Of a stretch of DNA of 9,232 nucleotides, positions 1 to 5,223 are shown piece by piece; the first letter of the stretch is position 1; each line of letters begins with the position of its first letter. The notes beneath the pieces were generated by a model that searched no databases, was not told the origin of the DNA, and was given only the letters and a program-made list of their open reading frames with translations. Origin of the DNA: Candidatus Omnitrophica bacterium 4484_49 (GTDB taxonomy: Bacteria > Omnitrophota > Gorgyraeia > Kaelpiales > Kaelpiaceae); the NCBI GenBank assembly GCA_002085265.1, contig NATI01000052.1, positions 1 through 9,232 of the forward strand, in the 5' to 3' direction. Both the position numbers and the translations under genes were made by a program.

Positions 1-1
1 A

Positions 2-139
2 AAGGAGGCCAATATCCCAAATGTAGAGTTAAAATATCTTTCTATGGGTATGTCTAATTCTTATAAAGTAGCAATTGAAGAGGGAGCCAATATGATAAGA
101 TTAGGAACAATTATATTTGGGGAAAGAGCTTATGATTAA
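2..139 (+). CDS. yggS: YggS/PROSC-family PLP-binding protein, C-terminal fragment
   Basis: This is the last 45 codons of a gene whose start lies before the window. The frame is open from base 2 and stops with TAA at 137-139. The visible part holds the YggS/PROSC C-terminal signature: LSMGMS followed by an alpha-helical stretch (YKVAIEEGANMIRLGT) and the terminal IFGERAYD. In this family the SMGMS and R-x-G-T segments contact the phosphate of pyridoxal 5'-phosphate. The family are cytosolic PLP-homeostasis proteins with a fold-type III barrel. Sixteen bases separate it from the next gene, so the two may be co-transcribed. The tail length and motif order look normal, so the gene appears intact at its 3' end. 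Confidence 0.88.
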   Translation, partial: KEANIPNVELKYLSMGMSNSYKVAIEEGANMIRLGTIIFGERAYD

Positions 140-155
140 ACAAGGGGGATAGACT

Positions 156-833
156 ATGAAAGTTACAATAATTACCGACAATACAGTTTATGATAAAAAG
201 TTAAGAAGTGAATGGGGATTTTCTGCACTCATTGAAGTAGAGAATACCCCTCACCCTGAACCAGAACAAGTTCGGTCCAGGGTAAAAATTTTATTCGATA
301 CCGGCGCCAGTGGAGAAGTTTTACTGTATAATATGAGTAAATTAAATATTGATCCTAAAAGAATAGAGTGTGTTTTTATTTCCCACGACCATTGGGACCA
401 TACTGGAGGATTAAAGGATTTTCTGAAACTTAATGATAGAGTAAAACTTTATGTACCCCAGCATTTTTCTTCCAAGTTAGATGTGAAAGAATTTATTAAG
501 GTAAAAGAATCTCTAAAAATCTATGAAAATGTTTTCTCAACCGGCGAACTTATGAGGATAGAGCAGTCTTTAATATTGAAATTGGATAAAGGGTTGGTAG
601 TAATTGCTGGTTGTTCTCATCCTGGTGTAGGCAATATTTTAAAATCTGCATCTAAATTCGGTAAAGTGTTTGCTTTGATTGGTGGATTGCATGGGTTTAG
701 AGAATTTGATTTGATTAAGAATTTAGAATTAGTTTGTGCCACTCATTGCACGCAATATAAAGAGGAGATAAAAAAGTTATACCCTGATAAATTTGTAGAA
801 GGCGGTTCTGGGAAAATCATTGAGATAGACTGA
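156..833 (+). CDS. Metallo-beta-lactamase-fold hydrolase (COG1237-like)
   Basis: A 225-residue soluble protein with the MBL metal motif HDHWDH at residues 77-82, preceded by FDTGASGEVL (47-56), which fits the usual Asp-containing strand. Further ligand-type motifs are GCSHPG (152-157), GGLHG (176-180) and THCTQ (196-200). The set GCSH / GG-x-H / HCT is characteristic of the COG1237 branch, which contains proteins annotated as 7,8-dihydropterin-6-methyl-4-(beta-D-ribofuranosyl)aminobenzene-5'-phosphate synthase-related. The true substrate is not inferable from sequence. It seems somewhat shorter than typical family members, with a compact segment between residues 90 and 150. The ATG start is supported by AAGGGGG at 142-148. 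It follows the yggS tail closely and is separated from the next gene by a perfect inverted repeat. Confidence 0.85.
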   Translation: MKVTIITDNTVYDKKLRSEWGFSALIEVENTPHPEPEQVRSRVKILFDTGASGEVLLYNMSKLNIDPKRIECVFISHDHWDHTGGLKDFLKLNDRVKLYVPQHFSSKLDVKEFIKVKESLKIYENVFSTGELMRIEQSLILKLDKGLVVIAGCSHPGVGNILKSASKFGKVFALIGGLHGFREFDLIKNLELVCATHCTQYKEEIKKLYPDKFVEGGSGKIIEID

Positions 834-835
834 CC

Positions 836-858
836 ATATCCACCCCAGGGGTGGATAT
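836..858. promoter_or_regulatory. Perfect 11-bp inverted repeat between genes
   Basis: Two arms, ATATCCACCCC (836-846) and GGGGTGGATAT (848-858), are exact reverse complements around a single central A at 847. As RNA it would form a hairpin of about 10 bp with a CAG loop. No T-tract follows on the + strand, so it is not a standard intrinsic terminator. It begins three bases after the MBL stop codon and ends shortly before the ribosome site of the HD gene. It could be a dyad operator, an mRNA processing or stabilising hairpin, or a copy of a dispersed palindrome. Its GC-rich core stands out from the AT-rich surroundings. Confidence 0.75.
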
Positions 859-878
859 AAAGCAGAAAGAGGTGAGCA

Positions 879-1424
879 ATGCAAAGAGAAGAAGCTTTAG
901 ATTTGGTGAGAGAAAAGATTAAAAATAAAAATTTAATCAAACATTGTCTGGCTGTTGAGGCGTGTATGAGAAAATTAGCGCAGGAATTTGGAGAAAATCA
1001 GGATTTATGGGGATTAGCAGGCCTTCTTCATGATTTAGATTACGAGGAGACAAAAGATGATTTTTCTCAACATGGATTTATTACTGCTGAGATTCTGAAA
1101 GAGCGAGGTGTCGATAAGGAAGTGATTGAAGCAATAAAATCTCATCCCGGGCATATTGAAAGGAAAACAAAGATGGCTAAGGCATTATATGCTGTGGACC
1201 CTTTAACAGGATTGATTGTTGCTTCAGCCTTGATGCATCCAGAGAAAAAATTAGAAGCACTTGATGTTCAATTTGTCTTAAATAGATTTAAAGAAAAAAG
1301 TTTTGCTCGAGGAGCAAATAGGGAGCAGATAAAGAGTTGCAGGGAGTTGGGGTTAAGTCTGGAAAAATTTATTGATATTTCTCTAAAAGCGATGGGAGAA
1401 ATAAGTAGGGAATTGGGACTGTAA
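879..1424 (+). CDS. HD-domain phosphohydrolase (COG2316-like)
   Basis: A 181-residue cytosolic protein of the HD superfamily. Ligand-type residues appear in order: H22 in the first helix (LIKHCLAVE), the HD dyad H51-D52 in GLLHDLDYE, H65 in the DFSQHG segment, H89 in KSHPGH, and D107 in YAVDPLTGL. The stretch from SHPGH to ALMHPEKKL is typical of the small predicted hydrolases grouped as COG2316, usually a nucleotide or phosphoester hydrolase of unknown substrate. The ATG start has AGAGGTGA just upstream. The TAA stop overlaps the next ATG by one base (TAATG), implying translational coupling with the uracil-DNA glycosylase gene. The pairing suggests a nucleotide-hygiene or DNA-repair role, which is only inference. 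Confidence 0.85.
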   Translation: MQREEALDLVREKIKNKNLIKHCLAVEACMRKLAQEFGENQDLWGLAGLLHDLDYEETKDDFSQHGFITAEILKERGVDKEVIEAIKSHPGHIERKTKMAKALYAVDPLTGLIVASALMHPEKKLEALDVQFVLNRFKEKSFARGANREQIKSCRELGLSLEKFIDISLKAMGEISRELGL

Positions 1425-1993
1425 TGGATAGTTTGGATAATATAAGTAAGGATGTTTTTAATTGTAAAAGGTGTGGTTTGTATAAAGAAAGGACAAATCC
1501 TGTTCTCGGTGCAGGAAGTCCCGAAGCAAAAATAATTTTTATAGGGGAAGCCCCAGGTGCAAATGAGGATATGAGAGGAATCCCTTTTTGCGGAGCGGCA
1601 GGTAGGGTTTTGGATAGGCTTTTAGAAAAAGCTGGGATTGGAAGAGAAGATATTTATATTACTAACATTCTCAAATGCCGTCCCCCAGAAAATAGAAACC
1701 CCAGAGAGGAAGAAATAAAGGCTTGTGCTGTTTATCTTGAACGCCAGATAGCGATTATTAAACCCAGGATAATTTGTTGTTTAGGTAATTTTGCCGCCTC
1801 TTACATAATGAGAAAATTTGGGCTGGAGGATAAAATCGAAGGAATAAGTAAAATACATGGTAAGATTTTTTCTGCCCAAACACTTTTTGATTCCATAAAG
1901 ATAGTCCCTTTTTATCATCCTGCAGTGGCTACTTACAATGCCAATATGATGAATATTTTAGAGAAGGATTTTGAAGTTTTAAAGAAATGCTGA
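1424..1993 (+). CDS. Uracil-DNA glycosylase, family 4 (4Fe-4S)
   Basis: A 189-residue protein that removes uracil, arising from cytosine deamination, from DNA at the start of base-excision repair. The four cysteines for the family-4 iron-sulfur cluster are present: C14 and C17 (CKRC), C85 (LKCRPP) and C101, with 15 residues between the last two. The active-site motif is GEAPGANED (41-49), followed by the PFCGAAGRVLD segment and the NxRNP loop (NRNP 90-93). The second catalytic motif is HPA at 165-167. Length and motif order match the thermophile/bacterial UdgA class. It overlaps the HD gene by one base and is followed 12 bases later by a small unknown gene. The protein appears complete. Confidence 0.95.
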   Translation: MDSLDNISKDVFNCKRCGLYKERTNPVLGAGSPEAKIIFIGEAPGANEDMRGIPFCGAAGRVLDRLLEKAGIGREDIYITNILKCRPPENRNPREEEIKACAVYLERQIAIIKPRIICCLGNFAASYIMRKFGLEDKIEGISKIHGKIFSAQTLFDSIKIVPFYHPAVATYNANMMNILEKDFEVLKKC

Positions 1994-2005
1994 GAAGAAA
2001 AGATT

Positions 2006-2275
2006 ATGATTAAAGTTAAAAATAAAGATGGTCATGAATTCATAGTAGTTGTAGAAAAGGGAGACGCCAGGTTTAAATATGAGGTAATTTTAGACGAGGA
2101 ATATTATTGGTATTTAACCAAAGGCAAAATATCTAAAGAGAAATTAATAGAGGAATCTTTCAGATTTTTATTAGAAAGGGAATCTGAGGATTCTATATTC
2201 TCCAGATTCAATCTCAAAATTATTAAGGATTATTTTCCTGAATATGAAAAGGTAATAAAAAATGCCTGTTTATAG
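2006..2275 (+). CDS. Small conserved-type protein of unknown function
   Basis: An 89-residue, highly charged, cytosolic protein with no signal peptide or membrane segment. The N-terminal half is predicted beta-rich (IKVKNKDGHEFIVVV, then FKYEVILDEEYYWYL). The C-terminal half holds the motif FRFLLERE, a short linker SEDSIFSRFNL, and DYFPEYEKVI. The FLLERE...SI..RF.L..I..YFPEYE pattern recurs in small uncharacterised bacterial proteins, so I regard it as a real gene, but I cannot name a family or function. The start has only a weak purine-rich ribosome site (GAGAAGAAAAG). Its last 14 bases overlap the following FmdB-like gene, so the two are probably translationally coupled. Confidence 0.7.
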   Translation: MIKVKNKDGHEFIVVVEKGDARFKYEVILDEEYYWYLTKGKISKEKLIEESFRFLLERESEDSIFSRFNLKIIKDYFPEYEKVIKNACL

Positions 2276-2513
2276 ATATAAGGCAAAAATAGAAGGTAAG
2301 AGTTGTAATTTATGTAAAAAAGGGTTTGAAGTTTTGCAGAATATAAATGATAGACCTTTAGAAAATTGTCCTGAGTGTGGAGCAGAAGTTATAAGAATTT
2401 TTTCAGAATTCTCGATTGGTTTTTCTAAGACTGATTTAGATAGGAGAGCCAGAGAAAAAGGTTTTCATAAATTAAAGAAGGTAGATAAAGGCAAATATGA
2501 AAAGCTATATTAA
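2262..2513 (+). CDS. FmdB-family zinc-ribbon protein (first of three)
   Basis: An 83-residue protein starting MPVYRYKA, the hallmark MP-x-Y-x-Y opening of the FmdB putative regulatory/zinc-ribbon family. Two cysteine pairs, C15/C18 (CNLC) and C37/C40 (CPEC), form the expected zinc knuckle. It differs from the two later copies: the first pair is displaced by a seven-residue KIEGKSC-type insertion (C15 rather than C8), and the tail lacks the extra C-x4-C-x2-C motif, ending instead in a basic helix (DLDRRAREKGFHKLKKVDKGKYEKLY). The start lies inside the previous gene, 14 bases before its stop, with only a weak ribosome site, which supports coupled translation. Function in the family is unproven; zinc or nucleic-acid binding is plausible. 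Confidence 0.82.
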   Translation: MPVYRYKAKIEGKSCNLCKKGFEVLQNINDRPLENCPECGAEVIRIFSEFSIGFSKTDLDRRAREKGFHKLKKVDKGKYEKLY

Positions 2514-2529
2514 AGGTGGTGAGGTTGGT

Positions 2530-2845
2530 ATGATAGAAGAAATAAGAGATAAAAAACATTACTCAGACATCAGAAAAGAGTAAAGAAGATTTACAGATTC
2601 TTGAGGAATTTAAAAATGATAATAAAGATATTGCTTTGTATTCTGTGAATGCTTCTAAAGTAAAAGATATTCATCCTCTATTTAGAAAAGTTGACATTTC
2701 TCGTGATGAAAGAGCGGCTCAAGAGTTGGTAAGAAAAAGTGGACAGATGGCAGTACCTCAAACTGACATAGATGGAAAAATAGTTGTGAGTTTTGATAAA
2801 GTAAGGTTGAATAGTTTATTAGGCATAAAGAATGAAGGCAGGTGA
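2530..2845 (+). pseudogene. Broken thioredoxin/glutaredoxin-like gene
   Basis: A good ribosome site (AGGTGGTGAGG, 2514-2524) precedes ATG 2530, but that frame stops after 17 codons (MIEEIRDKKHYSDIRKE). A second frame is open from 2546 to the TGA at 2843-2845 and continues the protein. It contains a thioredoxin-like strand (KDIALYSVNASKVKDIHPLF), then a glutaredoxin-like C-terminal half (KVDISRDERAAQELVRKSGQ, then VPQTDIDGKIVVSFDK and LNSLLGI). Neither the thioredoxin WCxxC nor the glutaredoxin CPxC motif is present. The simplest reading is an ancestral thioredoxin-glutaredoxin fusion that lost an out-of-frame N-terminal piece and an in-frame middle piece. A 69-codon product from the internal TTG at 2636 is possible but would be redox-inactive. 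The fusion origin is inference. Confidence 0.65.
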
Positions 2846-2851
2846 TATTGT

Positions 2852-2896
2852 ATGAAGAAGATTCAACCAATTAACCAACTTTGTATTAATATCTAA
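2852..2896 (+). pseudogene. Stub resembling the transketolase N-terminus
   Basis: ATG 2852 is well placed after AAGGCAGGTGA and opens a frame of only 14 codons, MKKIQPINQLCINI, before TAA. The piece INQLCIN resembles the start of bacterial transketolase N-terminal domains, which typically read on as a TIR...DAV..A.SGHPG motif; here that continuation is absent. I infer that nearly the whole gene, about 600 codons, was deleted, leaving the translation start. The match is short, so identification is tentative. The reading frame is the same as that of the trmO remnant downstream, separated only by the stop and four codons. Confidence 0.35.
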
Positions 2897-2908
2897 ATTA
2901 GCAGATCT

Positions 2909-3241
2909 GTGGAATTCAGGTTCAAAAAAATAGGTACGATTAGAACTTCTTATAAAGATACTGCCCCTTATCAGCCTATAGATAATGATAAGGGAATTTT
3001 TAAAATTGTTGTTTACTCTAAGTATAAGAGAGCGCTTCTAAGATTAAGTAATTTTAAATACATATATGTAATTTATTATATCCACAAGCTTAAGAAGAGA
3101 AGAAGAATGGTTATAAATCCCTCTTGGACTAATAGAAAGGATTTAGATACCAAGTGCGATGCTAATTACGGGTGGGTTCAGGGGATAAAGGATTATGAGC
3201 ATCTTTTACTTCACATTAAAGGTATACCTCATGAATACTGA
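2909..3241 (+). pseudogene. trmO: trmO (tRNA t6A37 methyltransferase) with internal deletion
   Basis: The 110-codon frame begins at GTG 2909 with the TrmO/UPF0066 N-terminus: FRFKKIGTIRTSYKDTAPYQ, then the strand FKYIYVIYYIHKLKKRR and PSWTNRK. In intact TrmO this is followed by the SAM-binding core with the highly conserved RSPNRPNP motif and a DIKPY segment; both are missing. From about residue 77 the sequence jumps to a tail (DLDTKCDANYGWV, EHLLLHIKGIPHEY) that looks like a natural C-terminal end. The length is below the usual 140-170 residues. No ribosome site precedes GTG 2909, and the upstream boundary abuts the transketolase-like stub. The product, if made, should lack methyltransferase activity. 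The stop overlaps the start of the DUF1638 gene. Confidence 0.7.
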
Positions 3242-3875
3242 GAATAAAAAATATAATGTATTTGAAGAATATGTCATTTTGGCTTGCGGAACGTTACAGC
3301 CAGAGTTGAATTTTTTGAAAGGCAGCAGTTTTTTAAGCAGTGCCAGAATCTTATATACACCTCCAGGATTACATGAGCGCCCGGAGGAGCTTAAAAAGCA
3401 CCTTCAAAGGCAACTGGAGAATGCCAGGAAATATTCCGACAGGATTATAATAGTTTATGGGAATAGGTGTTATATAAACAGTAATGAACCTTCTCAGGAT
3501 ATTGATACATTGATTAAGGAGAACGGCTACAATGTTGTTAGAATTGATGCTGAGAATTGTATTGATATGCTTACCACGAGTGAGGAGAGAAATGAAATAG
3601 CAGGAGGGAAAAAAATATACTGGCTTTCTCCTGGCTGGGTAAAAAGCTGGAAGTTTATTTTCAAAGATTGGGATAAGGCAAAGGCTAATGAAACATTCCC
3701 CCACAATGAGAAAGCAATTCTTCTGGATGGGATAAATTTCTTTAACCATTATGCACAAAGATATCCTGAAAAAGTGCTTGAATTTTCAGACTGGTTAGGA
3801 TTGGAGATAGAGCCATATAATATATCCTTAGAAAGGTTCAGAAATTTAATTGTAGAAGCAAAACTCAAATTCTAA
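3231..3875 (+). CDS. DUF1638 domain protein
   Basis: A 214-residue protein when started at ATG 3231, which has AAAGG at 3218-3222 with eight-base spacing. An upstream in-frame ATG at 3195 would add 12 residues lying wholly inside the trmO remnant and is unlikely. Family landmarks are VILACGTLQPEL (15-26), IVYGNRC (74-80), AENCIDML (107-114) and YWLSPGWVKSWK (130-141). The three cysteines C19, C80 and C110, each in a conserved block, suggest a metal or cofactor site. DUF1638 genes are often found near corrinoid-dependent methyltransferases in anaerobes, from general knowledge, but none is visible here. No catalytic role is established. It sits immediately before the ArsR promoter and appears intact despite its decayed upstream neighbours. 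Confidence 0.85.
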   Translation: MNTENKKYNVFEEYVILACGTLQPELNFLKGSSFLSSARILYTPPGLHERPEELKKHLQRQLENARKYSDRIIIVYGNRCYINSNEPSQDIDTLIKENGYNVVRIDAENCIDMLTTSEERNEIAGGKKIYWLSPGWVKSWKFIFKDWDKAKANETFPHNEKAILLDGINFFNHYAQRYPEKVLEFSDWLGLEIEPYNISLERFRNLIVEAKLKF

Positions 3876-3894
3876 TTTTTATTTTAAAAAAGAC

Positions 3895-3921
3895 TTGACG
3901 AGTTAGCAGATGTATTATAAT
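3895..3921 (+). promoter_or_regulatory. Sigma70-type promoter of the arsR gene
   Basis: A TTGACG -35 box (3895-3900) and a perfect TATAAT -10 box (3916-3921) are separated by 15 bp, shorter than the usual 16-18. An A/T-rich run (about 3872-3891) just upstream could act as an UP element. It is the strongest promoter-like sequence seen in the window and marks the start of a new transcription unit after the DUF1638 gene. Confidence 0.75.
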
Positions 3922-3939
3922 ATTCGAATATGTGAATAT
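3920..3939. promoter_or_regulatory. Probable ArsR-family operator
   Basis: ATATTC (3920-3925) is followed directly by GAATAT (3926-3931), making a perfect 12-bp palindrome, and again by GAATAT at 3934-3939. The second arrangement gives an ATATTC-N8-GAATAT dyad. AT-rich imperfect dyads containing TTCGAA- or TGAA-like half-sites are typical ArsR/SmtB operators. The site overlaps the end of the -10 box and the expected transcription start, so binding would block RNA polymerase: autorepression by the gene immediately downstream. The assignment rests on position and symmetry. Confidence 0.65.
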
Positions 3940-3952
3940 AAGGAGGTGTGAA

Positions 3953-4234
3953 GTGAAAAAGAAAGAGAAATTTCGAAAGGCGGCAAATATCCTAAAAGCG
4001 ATAGCCCATCCTACCAGACTTATGATTTTAGATGCTCTTTGTAAAAAGAATGAGTGTGTAAGGGAATTTGAAGAAGATATAAAGAAAAGGCAGGCCAATA
4101 TTTCTCAGCATCTGGCGATTTTAAGATCTGCAGGGCTTATAGATTACACTCAGGATGGGAAAAGACGGTGCTATTACCTTACGGAGCCAGAACTTGTGAA
4201 AAGCATACTTAATTGTATAGGGAAAGTGAAATAG
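3953..4234 (+). CDS. ArsR/SmtB-family transcriptional repressor
   Basis: A 93-residue winged-helix regulator. The start is chosen at GTG 3953, six bases after AAGGAGG (3940-3946); a GTG at 3932 is in frame but lies inside the operator and before the ribosome site. Landmarks are LKAIAHPTRLMILDAL (14-29), the recognition helix QANISQHLAILRSAGLI (47-63), and the wing DGKRRCYYL (68-76). The classical arsenic-sensing ELCVC motif is not conserved; instead there are C30 and C35 (CKKNEC), plus C73 and C88, so a metal, thiol or redox signal is possible but unproven. It heads the cluster containing thioredoxin and FmdB-like genes and is likely autoregulated through the adjacent dyad. Confidence 0.9.
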   Translation: MKKKEKFRKAANILKAIAHPTRLMILDALCKKNECVREFEEDIKKRQANISQHLAILRSAGLIDYTQDGKRRCYYLTEPELVKSILNCIGKVK

Positions 4235-4401
4235 AAGGAGAGTTGTAAAAATATTCTGGGTGTTTCTGAAGGTAATGAGGGCAGGAGCGTTAATATTTGC
4301 AGCAATTAAAAATTGCTTGGACTGTGGTATGGGATTCGTGAGAGTGAGATGGAAATTGCTTTGATGAATAAAAGTGTTTGGAAAAAGTAAGGAGGTGAAG
4401 T
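4235..4401 (+). other. Gene-free stretch with small remnant-like frames
   Basis: This 167-base gap begins with a good ribosome-like AAGGAGAG just after arsR but has no suitable start codon after it. A hydrophobic frame runs from 4245 to 4364, with an ATG-started 29-codon version at 4275-4364 containing AGALIFAAIKNCLDCGMGF. A second frame, 4310-4390, reads like a protein C-terminus (GLWYGIRESEMEIALMNKS). Neither is recognisable. A 6-bp hairpin, GCAATT-AAA-AATTGC, lies at 4302-4316 without a T-tract. The stretch ends with a perfect AAGGAGGTGA ribosome site for the next gene. It may hold the debris of a deleted gene between arsR and the FmdB-like gene. Confidence 0.4.
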
Positions 4402-4620
4402 ATGCCGATTTATAATTTCAGCTGTCAGAAATGCGGTAAGAATTTTGACCTTCTGGTGGGAGTTACCAGAGAGGAGACAGAGATTAAATGTCCTCATTGT
4501 GGTTCCAGAGATGTTAAGAAAAACTTAACTGCATTTGGGATAGGCGGAAGTAGTGATTCATCTCCCGGAGATTCTTCTGGTGGAAGTTGCTCTCTGGGAA
4601 CTTGCCCTACCTGTTTTTGA
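4402..4620 (+). CDS. FmdB-family zinc-ribbon protein with Cys-rich tail (second)
   Basis: A 72-residue protein starting MPIYNFSC. The zinc-ribbon cysteines are C8/C11 (CQKC) and C30/C33 (CPHC). A flexible Gly/Ser-rich linker (about 47-62) leads to a second cluster at the extreme C-terminus, C63-x4-C68-x2-C71, ending CSLGTCPTCF. The same tail architecture occurs in the gene at 5001-5216, on the other side of thioredoxin. The ribosome site AAGGAGGTGA is near-perfect. FmdB-like proteins are of unproven function; the name comes from a putative regulator of formamidase expression. The extra cysteines may bind a metal or be thioredoxin substrates, which is inference from adjacency. Confidence 0.85.
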   Translation: MPIYNFSCQKCGKNFDLLVGVTREETEIKCPHCGSRDVKKNLTAFGIGGSSDSSPGDSSGGSCSLGTCPTCF

Positions 4621-4671
4621 GGTGTAAGATAAAGGAATTAAAAGGAATTAAAAAGAAAGGAGGTTGAAAAG

Positions 4672-4995
4672 ATGGCTAAAGAAGTTAACATGGTAAACTT
4701 TGAAGAAGAGGTTTTAAAATCTGAGGTACCGGTCTTAGTTGATTTCTGGGCACCGTGGTGTGCACCCTGCATGATGGTGGCTCCTGTTCTGGAGGAGATT
4801 TCTAAAGAATACGGAGGCAAACTTAAAGTGTGTAAAGTAAATGTGGATGAGAACCCTGCGCTTGCATCTCAATATGGCATAATGAGCATACCTACGCTTC
4901 TGGTATTTAAAGGAGGAATTATCGTCCAGCAGGTGGTGGGAGCAATGCCCAAACAGGAGGTGGAAAGGTTAATAGCTCCATATATCGAGGAGTAA
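4672..4995 (+). CDS. trxA: Thioredoxin
   Basis: A 107-residue cytosolic thioredoxin, the standard length. The active site is WCAPC, with C30 and C33 following DFWAPW; Ala replaces the more common Gly at the first spacer position, a frequent natural variant. The cis-proline is P74 in SIPT, and D24 in the VLVDFWA strand is the usual buried aspartate. There is no signal peptide. The protein reduces disulfides using electrons from a thioredoxin reductase, which is not encoded in this window. AAAGGAGG precedes the ATG. A 10-bp tandem duplication (AAGGAATTAA twice, 4632-4651) lies just upstream. The next FmdB-like gene starts five bases after the stop, so they are co-transcribed. Confidence 0.96.
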   Translation: MAKEVNMVNFEEEVLKSEVPVLVDFWAPWCAPCMMVAPVLEEISKEYGGKLKVCKVNVDENPALASQYGIMSIPTLLVFKGGIIVQQVVGAMPKQEVERLIAPYIEE

Positions 4996-5000
4996 GGGAT

Positions 5001-5216
5001 ATGCCCATATATTTATATCAGTGCCAGAAATGCGGGGAAAGATTTGTGATATTACCTAACAGAGACCAGCTATTGGAATGTATTAAATGTGGTAGTGCCA
5101 GTTTGAGTAGATTACCCACGCGTTTCAGGTTTTCTGGTAAGGGGTCAGAGGGTATGGAGAATACAGGTTCTTCCTACTCTACATGTTCCAGCGGTAATTG
5201 TTACAGTTGTGGCTGA
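5001..5216 (+). CDS. FmdB-family zinc-ribbon protein with Cys-rich tail (third)
   Basis: A 71-residue protein starting MPIYLYQC, with zinc-ribbon pairs C8/C11 (CQKC) and C27/C30 (CIKC). A Ser/Gly-rich linker (about 45-61) precedes C62-x4-C67-x2-C70 at the extreme C-terminus, ending CSSGNCYSCG. The architecture matches the gene at 4402-4620, suggesting paralogues from a local duplication, though the middle portions have diverged. The ribosome site GAGGAG overlaps the end of the thioredoxin gene. Sitting directly behind thioredoxin, the protein may be its dedicated partner or share its regulation. Function is unproven. Confidence 0.85.
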   Translation: MPIYLYQCQKCGERFVILPNRDQLLECIKCGSASLSRLPTRFRFSGKGSEGMENTGSSYSTCSSGNCYSCG

Positions 5217-5223
5217 GCCAACT

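Noticed and set aside
3195..3230. Upstream ATG start for the DUF1638 protein
   Set aside because: The extra 12 residues would overlap the trmO remnant and no ribosome site precedes it, whereas ATG 3231 has AAAGG at good spacing.
3369..3758. 129-codon open frame on the - strand
   Set aside because: It lies fully inside the DUF1638 gene, whose motifs are clear on the + strand, and its translation shows no family features.
4302..4316. GCAATT-AAA-AATTGC hairpin as terminator of arsR
   Set aside because: The stem is only 6 bp and AT-rich, with no T-tract after it.
4632..4651. Tandem AAGGAATTAA repeat before trxA
   Set aside because: It has only two copies in AT-rich leader sequence; it is probably replication slippage with no evident function.
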